Below are positions 7,719 through 15,839 of a DNA stretch of 51,900 nucleotides, piece by piece. How positions within the stretch are numbered: the stretch's first letter is position 1; each line of letters begins with the position of its first letter. Both the position numbers and the translations under genes were made by a program. This stretch comes from Azonexus sp. (GTDB lineage Bacteria > Pseudomonadota > Gammaproteobacteria > Burkholderiales > Rhodocyclaceae): assembly GCA_017983615.1 (NCBI GenBank), contig JAGOBB010000016.1, positions 1 through 51,900 of the forward strand, given 5' to 3'. The notes beneath the pieces were generated by a model that was not told the origin of the DNA, searched no databases, and worked only from the letters and a program-made list of their open reading frames with translations.

Positions 7719-10714
7719 AGACGCCAGAGTCCGTGCCCGACGTCCGGCAAGGGTACTTCAGGCTAGGGCTGGCTTTTTTTGTCGGATTCATGGCGGTGGC
7801 CCTGAGTTGGTTCTTCTTCCGGGCTGAGTTGGTGTCGCCTGAAGAGCATTTTGCCTACACGCAGCAGCTTCGTGACCTTGGCGAACTCGATGCGCGCATC
7901 GACGGACAAATTCTGGCGAATCGCCTTGAGCAAGTCCGCAACTACGATGCGATTTCCGCCTATATCGGGCAAATCCAGCGACGTGCCAGCGAGGTGACCC
8001 TTGTCCCCGGATTTCTCTCCGCCGAGGACCAAGCCACCGTCGTTGCTGCTGCAGTTGATCTGCAGAATGCGCTTGACCGCAAGGCGGCCCTGGTCGATAA
8101 ATTCAAACGGGATAACGCGGTACTGCGCAATTCGATATCCTTTTTTCCGGTCGCGACTTCCGCATATCTTGATGCCCAGCGACTGTCGAGCGGGCCCGGC
8201 AGTGTGAGCGATCGCGTCGGAAAATATGCGCGAGAAGTACTGAGTTTCATCTCCCGCCCTGGTGACGAAGGCGCCGAAAGGGTTGCCAAGGCCAGAAAGG
8301 ATTTGGCCGATATTTCTCAGGGAAATGCGCAAAAGCAACTGATCGACAACATCATCCGGCACGGTGAAACCATGGTCACTCGGCTCGGCGTATTGGACTC
8401 GCTGATTGTCGAAATCACCAGCCTGCGCAGCGGCGAACTACTTGAAAAGCTAAGTCGCGAATATGCCGAGGGGCACGCCAGGGCGGATCATTCCGCCAAA
8501 AGATATCGGATCGTACTCTACGCACTGGCCATCCTGATGACTGTGTTTCTGGCCTGGCTGTTCTTCCGCCTGGATCTCGCACGTTACTCCTTGAGCAGGG
8601 CAAATCGCGAGCTTGGCGAGCGCTACGCTGCCCAACTCGCCGTAGAAAAACAGTTATCCCTGCATGCCACAGCCTTTCGCAGTGCTCATGATGGCATCAC
8701 GCTGACCGACGCGTCCGGGAATATCCTGGACGTCAACCCGGCCTTCTCGCGCATTACCGGCTGGGAGCGCAGTGAGGTAATTGGTCGCAATCCCCGTGTC
8801 CTGAAATCAGGGCGCCACGAACGGGAGTTTTACGAGGCTATGTGGAAAAGTCTCAACGAGACCGATAACTGGCGCGGCGAAATCTGGAATCGCAACAAGT
8901 ACGGCGAAGTCTATCCGGAATTATTGTCGATCTCGGCCGTGCGGGACGGGACTGGCACCCTCACTAACTACGTTGCTGTTTTTTCCGATATTGGGCGCCT
9001 TAAGGCTCAGGAATTTCAGCTGACGCAGATGGCCTACTACGATTCGTTGACCGAATTGCCTAACCGGACGCTGCTTGCCGACCGGCTACTCCAGGGGATT
9101 GCACAAACCAGCCGGTCATCCTCGCTGATGGCAATTTGCTACCTTGATCTCGATGGGTTCAAGCCGATCAACGATACCTGGGGACATGCTTCGGGTGATC
9201 AGGTTCTCGTGGAAATTGCCAACCGCATGCGGAAGTTTATGCGGGGTGGCGATACCGTCGCCCGTTTGGGGGGGGATGAATTTGTCCTGCTCCTGATCGG
9301 ACTGGCGAATGAAGTGGAATGCTCCGAGGCGATCAACCGATTGCAAAAGCTGATTGCTCAACCACTGACGGTCTTGCCTGAGACGGTCAGCATCTCGGCG
9401 AGCATCGGGATCACGCTATTTCCGCTCGACAATGAAGATCCGGACACCCTTCTGCGCCATGCCGACCAGGCGATGTATCGCGCCAAGCAGGCCGGCAAGA
9501 ACTGCTATCAGGTATTTGATGCAGAGCAGGATCGCCATACGCGCAGTCGCCATGACCGGCTCAATCGTATCCGTCAGGCCCTGGAAGATCATGAGTTTGT
9601 ACTCTATTACCAACCCAAGGCCAACATGCGCCAAGGCCGGGTGGTCGGGGCAGAGGCGCTGATTCGCTGGTGCCATCCCGAGCGTGGCATTCTTCCTCCG
9701 AGCGAGTTTCTGCCATTGATCAACGACGATGTAATGGTCAAGTTGATTGGCGATTGGGTCATCGAAGCTGCCCTTTCCCAGATGCAGGTCTGGCATGAGG
9801 CGGGACTCGATCTATCGGTCAGCGTCAACGTCGCCAGCAAGCAATTGCAGGCCCCCGAATTTGTCGAAAAACTTAAGGCGGCGCTGCTTCTCCACCCCGA
9901 GGTGGCTCATTTGCTGGAAATGGAAATTCTTGAAACTGCAGCGCTCGAAGATGTCGCCAAAACATCACGTGTTATCGACGAATGCCGCGCACTTGGCGTT
10001 CGCTTCTCGATTGACGATTTTGGAACCGGCTATTCTTCGCTGACCTACCTCAAGCGCCTGCCGGCGGAGATCATCAAGATCGACCAGAGTTTTGTCCGCG
10101 AAATTCTCAGTGACTACAACAATCTGGTGATTGTCCAGGGTGTGATCAGCCTTGCCAGTGCATTCCAGCGCCATGTCATTGCCGAGGGGGTCGAAACAGT
10201 CGAACACGGTCGACTCCTGATGCAGCTAAACTGTGATCATGCCCAAGGCTACGGAATCTCCAAACCGATGCCTGCAGAAGATGTGTTCGAATGGGTCCGT
10301 CTTTGGCAGCCAGACGCAATGTGGCGTGAAATCAGCGATCTGTATTGGGAAGCGGCCGATTACCCGATGCTGATTGCCGAGATTCAACTTCGCAACTGGG
10401 TCAGTCAGATCATCTATTCCGCCAACGAGGGGCTGCCCGCGCCCTATGTGCACCTAGCGAACCCGACGAAATGCGAATTTGGCGGGTGGTATCGCGGAGA
10501 AAGCCGGCATCGGTACGAATGCTTTCCTGTTTTTGAACAGATTGACTATCCCCATCGTTGCATCCATGAAATAGCCAGCAGGATGGACGATCTATGTCGC
10601 GACGGCAAGATTGACGAATTGCGTAACCTGATTCCCGATCTCATTGCTGCTCGCGACGAGACACTTCGGCTACTGAGACAGCTGCAACACTTGGTTGCTG
10701 TCCACAGGACTTAG
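7715..10714 (+). CDS. Membrane PAS-GGDEF-EAL protein with C-terminal CZB domain
   Basis: 999-aa bifunctional-type c-di-GMP enzyme. Order: helix 1 (about 17-38); a periplasmic all-helical sensor that resembles a DAHL domain (ILANRLEQVRNYDAIS); helix 2 (about 265-285); PAS (about 320-430); GGDEF with intact LGGDEF near residue 520 and an RxxD inhibitory site (RGGD); EAL with an intact GAEALIRW near 645; and a C-terminal CZB-like module (about 890-990). The CZB has RNWV, KCEFGGWYRGES and PHRCIHEIAS, consistent with the His/Cys zinc site. CZB domains are known zinc- and oxidant-responsive sensors. Both catalytic signatures look intact; net activity cannot be read from sequence. The start ATG at 7715 overlaps the peroxidase stop. 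Confidence 0.9.
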   Translation: MKTPESVPDVRQGYFRLGLAFFVGFMAVALSWFFFRAELVSPEEHFAYTQQLRDLGELDARIDGQILANRLEQVRNYDAISAYIGQIQRRASEVTLVPGFLSAEDQATVVAAAVDLQNALDRKAALVDKFKRDNAVLRNSISFFPVATSAYLDAQRLSSGPGSVSDRVGKYAREVLSFISRPGDEGAERVAKARKDLADISQGNAQKQLIDNIIRHGETMVTRLGVLDSLIVEITSLRSGELLEKLSREYAEGHARADHSAKRYRIVLYALAILMTVFLAWLFFRLDLARYSLSRANRELGERYAAQLAVEKQLSLHATAFRSAHDGITLTDASGNILDVNPAFSRITGWERSEVIGRNPRVLKSGRHEREFYEAMWKSLNETDNWRGEIWNRNKYGEVYPELLSISAVRDGTGTLTNYVAVFSDIGRLKAQEFQLTQMAYYDSLTELPNRTLLADRLLQGIAQTSRSSSLMAICYLDLDGFKPINDTWGHASGDQVLVEIANRMRKFMRGGDTVARLGGDEFVLLLIGLANEVECSEAINRLQKLIAQPLTVLPETVSISASIGITLFPLDNEDPDTLLRHADQAMYRAKQAGKNCYQVFDAEQDRHTRSRHDRLNRIRQALEDHEFVLYYQPKANMRQGRVVGAEALIRWCHPERGILPPSEFLPLINDDVMVKLIGDWVIEAALSQMQVWHEAGLDLSVSVNVASKQLQAPEFVEKLKAALLLHPEVAHLLEMEILETAALEDVAKTSRVIDECRALGVRFSIDDFGTGYSSLTYLKRLPAEIIKIDQSFVREILSDYNNLVIVQGVISLASAFQRHVIAEGVETVEHGRLLMQLNCDHAQGYGISKPMPAEDVFEWVRLWQPDAMWREISDLYWEAADYPMLIAEIQLRNWVSQIIYSANEGLPAPYVHLANPTKCEFGGWYRGESRHRYECFPVFEQIDYPHRCIHEIASRMDDLCRDGKIDELRNLIPDLIAARDETLRLLRQLQHLVAVHRT

Positions 10715-11014
10715 AGACGTAAACCGGAAGCCCTTGGCGTCATTGAATATCCGCGCCTTACGGACTTGTACTATCTTCGTCCGCCCGGTGCTGGACATGT
10801 CCGCTTCGCCGCATTTTGTTAGCGCCTCCTGGCAGTATTGGTCATCAGGCAGGTCGCTACAGCCTGTAACCGGGAAATGCGGGGATGTTGGCTGACGCTA
10901 GAACTCGACGATCGCGCCATCGGGTTTGCAAAGTCGATAGCGCGCTCGCCGTTTGTGGCCTCGACGAGCACGCAATGCACTGGTCGACGGCTTGCATCAA
11001 GCCATTGCCAAAGA
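10715..11014. other. Gene-free 300-bp stretch
   Basis: No coding region with a plausible start, ribosome-binding site and family match was found. A minus-strand open frame ending at 10670 reads KARIFNDAKGFRFTSL, faintly like a degenerate nucleic-acid-binding strand. It lacks a good start and overlaps the EAL gene, so it may be a remnant. No clear terminator is visible for either flanking gene. Confidence 0.4.
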
Positions 11015-11572
11015 TCACTTCACATTGAACTGCTCGCGCAGGCAGGCCTTATGTTCCGGGCCCAGCTTGTCCTTGCAGGCTGCCCTGGCATTCTGGTGAA
11101 GCTCGCAACGAGCCTGGTTCGGCGCCTTGCTGCAATCGACCGGCGGCATTTTCTGCTGCACGCACTGGCGGAAGGCGGGCCCCGTCTGACCCTGGCATTC
11201 CTTGTACGCCATCTTGCGCGATTCGCATTGCTGCGGATTACCGGCCTTGGCGCAGTCGAAATTCTGCCTCTGCTCGTGCATGCATTGCCGGCGTTGTGGT
11301 CCGGCGCTGTCCTTGCACGCTTCACGGGCTTGCATGCGTGCTTCGCGGTGGGCGGTACAGGCGGCCGGATTCAGCGCCTGGCTGCAGTCGCGTGGGCCGC
11401 GGGCGCGCGGTCCGCCACCCTGCGCCATGCCGGGTCCCATGCCTTGCGTCGCGCCGGGACCCATGCCTCCGCCACCCATTCCTCCCATGCCCGGGCCGGG
11501 CTGGGCGCTGGCCGGCAAGCAAACCAGGGAAGCCATCAAGGCACTGGCGATCATCATCAGGCGGGTTTTCAT
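11015..11572 (-). CDS. Secreted Cys-repeat protein, function unknown
   Basis: 185-aa exported protein. A signal peptide ends at about residue 23 (PASAQ) and is followed by a Gly/Met/Pro-rich linker (GMGGMGGGGMGPG). Three tandem repeats then each carry four cysteines in the pattern C-x8-C-x9(13)-C-x10-C, beginning DCSQALNPAAC, DCAKAGNPQQC and DCSKAPNQARC. Each repeat looks like a pair of charged helices pinned by two disulphides. The start is supported by AGGAGA 6 nt upstream. I do not recognise a family. The antisense frame over this gene is long but is only a shadow. Possible roles are metal binding (Met/Cys-rich) or periplasmic redox buffering. Confidence 0.85.
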   Translation of the reverse strand: MKTRLMMIASALMASLVCLPASAQPGPGMGGMGGGGMGPGATQGMGPGMAQGGGPRARGPRDCSQALNPAACTAHREARMQAREACKDSAGPQRRQCMHEQRQNFDCAKAGNPQQCESRKMAYKECQGQTGPAFRQCVQQKMPPVDCSKAPNQARCELHQNARAACKDKLGPEHKACLREQFNVK

Positions 11573-11707
11573 TTTATTCTCCTAGCGAGTGGGTACAACT
11601 TCATTCTAGGCGCATGAAACCAGGCGTTCCCCCGATGTTGTAAAGGAATGCAAACAGAACGCTTACCGGTTACAAATCGTTACCGCGTGCATGCTATATT
11701 GCCGCGC

Positions 11708-13492
11708 ATGAATGACAGGAATATCGGCGAACATCGCCTGGCACTGACGGAAGTCCTCGACTGGCTGATCGAGGATGGCCTGGTCGACCGCGAGGTGGCC
11801 GAGGCCTTGCGGGCCGAGCGCCGGCTGCATGGCGGCAAGACGCATCCGCTGATCGTCCTCGCTGACCAGAAATGGCGCAGCGCCAAACCGCCGGCAGTCC
11901 TGCTCAGCCTGGAAATGCTGACCGAATGGCTGGCCGGCCGGACAGGGCTCGACTACCAGCACATCGACCCGCTAAAGATCGATTTCACCGGCGTCGCCGA
12001 GGTGATGTCGAGTGCCTATGCAGCGCGCTTCGGCATCCTGCCGGTGCAGGTAACGACACGTGAAGTGGTCATTGCCACCGCCGAACCCTTTGTCCGCGAA
12101 TGGGTTGAGGAACTGCAGCCCATCCTGCGCAAGAACATCCGCCGGGTGATGGCCAATCCGGAAGACATCGGCCGTTACCTGGTCGAGTTCTTCAACTTGG
12201 CCAAGTCGGTCAAGAAGGCCGCGGCGCGTGGCGAGGTGACCAGCGGCCTGTCCAGCTTCGAACAACTGGTCGAACTTGGCAAGGGCAACAAGCAGTTCGA
12301 CGCCAACGACCAGCACATCGTCCATATCGTCGACTGGCTGTGGCAATACGCCTTCGATCAGCGCGCCTCCGACATCCACATCGAGCCGCGGCGCGATCTC
12401 GGCATTGTCCGCTTCCGGATCGACGGCGTGCTGCATCAGGTGTACCAGATTCCGATGGCGGTCATGAATGCGATGACCAGCCGCATCAAGCTGCTCGGCC
12501 GCATGGACGTGATCGAGAAGCGCCGCCCGCAGGATGGCCGGATCAAGACCCGGACGCCGGCCGGCCAGGAAGTCGAACTGCGCTTGTCGACGCTGCCGAC
12601 GGCCTTCGGCGAAAAGCTGGTGATGCGGATTTTCGACCCGGAAGTGCTGGTCCGCGATTTCCGTTCGCTCGGTTTTTCGGACGACGACCAGTCGCGCTGG
12701 AAGCAGATGACCGCCATGCCCAACGGCATCGTGCTGGTTACCGGCCCGACCGGCTCGGGCAAGACGACGACCCTCTATACGACGCTGAAGCAGCTGGCGA
12801 CGCCGGAGGTCAACGTATGCACCATCGAAGACCCGATCGAGATGGTCGAGGCGTCGTTCAACCAGATGCAGGTCCAGGCCAGCATTGACCTCGGCTTCTC
12901 CGATGGCGTGCGCGCACTGATGCGGCAGGACCCGGACATCGTGATGATCGGCGAAATCCGCGATCTGGAAACGGCCGAAATGGCCATCCAGGCCGCGCTG
13001 ACCGGTCACCTCGTGTTGTCTACGTTGCACACCAACGACGCCCCGTCGGCGATCACGCGGATGCTCGATCTCGGTGTGCCGGCCTACCTGATCAACTCGA
13101 CCTTGCTCGGCGTCATGGCCCAGCGCCTGGTCCGCACCCTGTGCCCGCATTGCAAGAAGGCCGTGCAACCCCGTGAGGACCAGCGCGCCGCCTGGCGCTC
13201 GCTGGTCGCGCCGTGGAAGTCGGCCGAGCCGACTCAGATCTGGCTGCCGGTCGGTTGTCTGGAGTGCCGGATGACCGGCTACACCGGCCGCGTCGGCATC
13301 TATGAAATCCTCGTCAACTCTCCGGAAATCAGGCGACTGATCAAGCCCTTGACGGAAATCCCCAAGCTGCGCGAACAGGCCTTCCGCGAAGGCATGCGCC
13401 CCTTGCGCATCTCCGGTGCCCTGAAAGTGGCGCAGGGCATCACCTCGCTGGAAGAGGTGATCAAGGTTGCCCCTCCGTCGGATGATAGTTAA
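11708..13492 (+). CDS. GspE/PilB-family secretion or pilus ATPase
   Basis: 594-aa hexameric AAA+-type ATPase of the GspE/PulE/PilB family, which powers type II secretion or type IV pilus extension from the cytoplasmic face. It has an N-terminal MshEN-like region, the Asp-box region (ASDIHIEPRRDLG), Walker A GPTGSGKTTTLYTTL near residue 344, Walker B (IVMIGEIRDLETAEMA), the His box (LSTLHTNDAPSAI) and the tetracysteine zinc motif (CPHC near 478, CLEC near 516). ATG 11708 is chosen by alignment with the family; the region just upstream (GCTATATT) looks like a -10 box, implying a very short leader. No other pilus or secretion gene is adjacent, so the apparatus is unknown. Confidence 0.9.
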   Translation: MNDRNIGEHRLALTEVLDWLIEDGLVDREVAEALRAERRLHGGKTHPLIVLADQKWRSAKPPAVLLSLEMLTEWLAGRTGLDYQHIDPLKIDFTGVAEVMSSAYAARFGILPVQVTTREVVIATAEPFVREWVEELQPILRKNIRRVMANPEDIGRYLVEFFNLAKSVKKAAARGEVTSGLSSFEQLVELGKGNKQFDANDQHIVHIVDWLWQYAFDQRASDIHIEPRRDLGIVRFRIDGVLHQVYQIPMAVMNAMTSRIKLLGRMDVIEKRRPQDGRIKTRTPAGQEVELRLSTLPTAFGEKLVMRIFDPEVLVRDFRSLGFSDDDQSRWKQMTAMPNGIVLVTGPTGSGKTTTLYTTLKQLATPEVNVCTIEDPIEMVEASFNQMQVQASIDLGFSDGVRALMRQDPDIVMIGEIRDLETAEMAIQAALTGHLVLSTLHTNDAPSAITRMLDLGVPAYLINSTLLGVMAQRLVRTLCPHCKKAVQPREDQRAAWRSLVAPWKSAEPTQIWLPVGCLECRMTGYTGRVGIYEILVNSPEIRRLIKPLTEIPKLREQAFREGMRPLRISGALKVAQGITSLEEVIKVAPPSDDS

Positions 13493-13567
13493 AAGAAACT
13501 AGTACTTCGGAACTAGCCAGCGCGACACAATGTGGCGATAATTACCCCCTCTTCGACAGGGGGTTTT
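13493..13567 (+). promoter_or_regulatory. Leader of the di-iron protein gene with an RBS-covering hairpin
   Basis: Two small hairpins occur. CTAGTAC-TTCG-GAACTAG (13499-13516) follows the ATPase stop. ACCCCCT (13544-13550) pairs with AGGGGGT (13558-13564), enclosing the only Shine-Dalgarno (AGGGGG) of the gene that starts at 13568. The sequence GGCGATAAT (ends 13540) could be a -10 element. The second stem could act as a weak terminator (it is followed by TTTT) or hide the ribosome-binding site. Confidence 0.5.
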
Positions 13568-14341
13568 ATGGCCGTTGAACTCTTCAACGATGGCAAGCAC
13601 ATCGTCCACGCCTTTTACGATCTAGTAGACGACTCCCCGGGTGGCGCTGTCCAGTGCAACCAGTTCCTGGTCGTCGACAACGGCCATGGCGCGCTGATCG
13701 ATCCGGGCGGCAACATGACCTACACCGGCCTGCTGATGGACATGCAGAAGTATTTCTCGTCCAAGGATCTTGACTACATCCTGGCTTCGCACCCGGACCC
13801 CGACATCATCGCTTCGGTCAACAAGTGGTTCGTCGCATCGCATTGCAAGGTCATGATCTCCAGCCTGTGGACCCGTTTCGTACCGCATTTCACGACTGGC
13901 AAGGATGTCTCCGACCGGATTCTCGGCATCCCCGACCAGGGCACCGTGATTCGCCTCGGGCAAAGCCAGTTGCTGGCACTGCCGGCGCATTTCATGCACG
14001 CCGAAGGAAACTTCCAGTTCTACGACCCGGTCGCCAAAATCCTCTTTTCAGGTGACCTCGGTACCTCGCTGGTACCGCACGAACTGGCAGCCGTACCGGT
14101 CACCGACTTTGCTGGCCATCTGAAGTACATGGAAGGCTTTCACCGGCGCTATATTGTTTCGCGCAAGATATGCCGATTCTGGGCCAACATGGTCCGCCAG
14201 CTCGATATCGAGCAGGTCGTGCCGCAACACGGTGCCCGCTTCGTCGGCAAGCAGGCGGTCAGCGATTTCATCGACTGGGTCGAGGGCATCGAATGCGGCA
14301 TCGACCTGATGACGCAGAACAGCTACCAGGTTCCCCGCTAA
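13568..14341 (+). CDS. Oxygen-binding di-iron protein (ODP), metallo-beta-lactamase fold
   Basis: 257-aa cytosolic protein of the flavodiiron-like metallo-beta-lactamase fold without the flavodoxin domain. Candidate iron ligands follow the flavodiiron pattern: HPDPD (H-x-[ED]-x-D, near residue 79), the His pair in PAHFMHAEGNF, Asp in LFSGDLG, and His in VVPQHGARFVG. The family binds O2 at a di-iron site and is often coupled to chemotaxis or c-di-GMP signalling proteins. The window is rich in GGDEF proteins, so an oxygen-sensing role is plausible but inferred. The ATG has AGGGGG directly upstream, inside a hairpin. Confidence 0.87.
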   Translation: MAVELFNDGKHIVHAFYDLVDDSPGGAVQCNQFLVVDNGHGALIDPGGNMTYTGLLMDMQKYFSSKDLDYILASHPDPDIIASVNKWFVASHCKVMISSLWTRFVPHFTTGKDVSDRILGIPDQGTVIRLGQSQLLALPAHFMHAEGNFQFYDPVAKILFSGDLGTSLVPHELAAVPVTDFAGHLKYMEGFHRRYIVSRKICRFWANMVRQLDIEQVVPQHGARFVGKQAVSDFIDWVEGIECGIDLMTQNSYQVPR

Positions 14342-14348
14342 AGCAATT

Positions 14349-14402
14349 ATTAGTTGCTAGTAGGTAGTTGCTAGCAACTAATGACTAGCGACTAACAACT
14401 AG
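14349..14402. repeat. Compact inverted and direct repeats of AGTTGCTAG at a convergent junction
   Basis: A 12-bp perfect inverted repeat (ATTAGTTGCTAG 14349-14360, CTAGCAACTAAT 14371-14382) encloses a 16-bp palindrome TAGTTGCTAGCAACTA (14365-14380). Related units CTAGCGACT and AACAACTAG follow. It sits between convergent genes, so it may work as a bidirectional terminator, though no long T-run is present. Confidence 0.65.
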
Positions 14403-14830
14403 CCTAGCGTGGCTTTCCGGCGTACCGCATCGACATAGGCCAGCGCGTCCATCGGCTGGCCTTCGCGCTGGGCGCGCCAGATCGTTTCTCCCAGGCATTC
14501 GAGCAGCACGTGTTCCGCATCGTGCGGGTCCATCCGGGCGCGCAACTGCTCGAAAGCCATCCGGATGCCGGGTGGCTGGTTGATGCTGACCTGTTCGTGG
14601 ATGGCCAGGTGCAGTGACAGGTGCAGGAATGGATTCATCGCCCCGCCTTCTGGCATCCATTCCTTTTCAACCGCAGCGTTCGGGTCGGCAAGCATGGCCT
14701 GATATTCCGGGTGTCGGGCGGCGATGTCAGCAGCAGTGACTTCGGCGCCGACCAGCGGCAGGCGTTCGACGTGTTTTTTCCAGGCATCGCAGAAGAAACG
14801 ACGGACCTGTTCGCGGGAGGGATTAAACAT
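14399..14830 (-). CDS. DUF1841 family protein
   Basis: 143-aa protein of the DUF1841 family, found mainly in beta- and gammaproteobacteria and of unknown function. Typical family segments are present: MFNPSREQVRRFF at the N-terminus, then HPEYQAML and the His-rich FLHLSLHLAIHEQ. The ATG at 14830 is the family start. Its first 8 bases overlap the end of the FIST gene, and nth, FIST and DUF1841 form one minus-strand operon. His and Glu residues in the central helix could bind metal, but this is speculative. Confidence 0.85.
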   Translation of the reverse strand: MFNPSREQVRRFFCDAWKKHVERLPLVGAEVTAADIAARHPEYQAMLADPNAAVEKEWMPEGGAMNPFLHLSLHLAIHEQVSINQPPGIRMAFEQLRARMDPHDAEHVLLECLGETIWRAQREGQPMDALAYVDAVRRKATLG

Positions 14831-15839
14831 GGGCGCTTTCGAAGAGCAGGGTGAGGGCAGTGTTGTGGAACAGGCGGTTGCGGCCGGCCTGTGGCGCGAT
14901 TTGCCCGGAGCCATAGGCACCGAGCAGGGGCGTATCGGGGAAGGCCTCGCGGAATGCCAGCAGGTCGCGGTCGTCGTTGCCGTAGAACAGTGGCCCGCGA
15001 CCGATGCACGAAAACATCAGCGCGAAATTTGGCCGATTTTTCGGGCTTACCGTAGCATTCAGGGCGCCACGCATTTCCTGCTCTGCCGCCAGCGGCTGGC
15101 GAATCGCCCAGGTCATCGTTTCGCCCTCATTCAGCGCCTCGGCCAGCAGCAAGGAGCCGTCCCCGTTGGCGGAAAGGATGGCGATGCCCGGCTCGTCCGC
15201 ATGGCGCACGAGCGCGATCTGGTGGAGCGGCGGCTGATCGCGCAGTTCGGGCGGCAGGGCACGATACAGACTGTCGATGGCACGGTGCCCGCCGGCGCGT
15301 ACCAGCTCGTAGCCGCGACACTGCTCCACGGCCACCGCATCGCCGAGCAGGCGCAGGCCGCTTGCCCTGGCCAGACAGGCGTTCAGCCCGGGCAGGCGAA
15401 TCTCGGCACAGCCATTCTCGGTGGCCCGGCCATGCGCCCAGGCCACAGCATCGCTGTCGATCAGGCCGGCGCGGGGCGCGCCCTCCTGCCAGTCGAAGGG
15501 TAGTCGGCTGTGGCCGCTGAATGAGAGTATCGGCGAGTCGCCCGGCGCAGCTTCATCCGGCGCGGCAAAGACGAGGGCGGCGGCGGCCGGCTGGTCCAGT
15601 TGCCAGCCACGCTCGGTGAACAGGCCGCTCGCCGTGCAACCGTGGACTGACAGGCAGCCAGCTGCGCGCGCCGCGGCAAGAACGGCCGGTTGGGCATGGC
15701 GGATGAAATCGCGGCTGAGGAACAGGATGACGTTGTCGGCCCGGCTCAGTCCCGCTGCGGTCAGTGCCATGCGCACCGCCTCCTGGGCCAGATCCGGCGT
15801 CGGACGGAGGCCGCTGACCAGGCCGGTCGCCGCCTTCAT
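14823..15839 (-). CDS. FIST-domain sensory protein
   Basis: 338-aa protein with FIST_N (about 1-190) and FIST_C (about 210-325) regions. FIST proteins are proposed small-ligand (amino acid-like) sensors that sit next to signalling or metabolic genes. ATG 15839 overlaps the nth stop (ATGA), which supports this start; a longer version would overlap nth substantially. The stretch ALNATVSPKNRPNFALMF near residue 265 is encoded by dispersed-motif copy 4 read on the opposite strand. It lies between conserved FIST_C strands, apparently in a loop. Confidence 0.82.
   Translation of the reverse strand: MKAATGLVSGLRPTPDLAQEAVRMALTAAGLSRADNVILFLSRDFIRHAQPAVLAAARAAGCLSVHGCTASGLFTERGWQLDQPAAAALVFAAPDEAAPGDSPILSFSGHSRLPFDWQEGAPRAGLIDSDAVAWAHGRATENGCAEIRLPGLNACLARASGLRLLGDAVAVEQCRGYELVRAGGHRAIDSLYRALPPELRDQPPLHQIALVRHADEPGIAILSANGDGSLLLAEALNEGETMTWAIRQPLAAEQEMRGALNATVSPKNRPNFALMFSCIGRGPLFYGNDDRDLLAFREAFPDTPLLGAYGSGQIAPQAGRNRLFHNTALTLLFESAHV
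15025..15060 (+). repeat. Dispersed motif, copy 4 (inside the FIST gene)
   Basis: AAATTTGGCC, GATTTTTC and core TTACCGTAGCATTC (two differences at the start of the core). Oriented opposite to the FIST gene, in which it encodes NATVSPKNRPNF. Confidence 0.8.

Noticed and set aside
10670-10890. A minus-strand open frame containing KARIFNDAKGFRFTSL, possibly a gene remnant.
   Set aside because: No convincing start or ribosome-binding site and it overlaps the EAL gene; kept only as a remark on the gap.
10838-11617. A 259-codon + strand frame over the Cys-repeat gene.
   Set aside because: Antisense shadow; the minus-strand gene has a signal peptide, ribosome-binding site and regular repeats.
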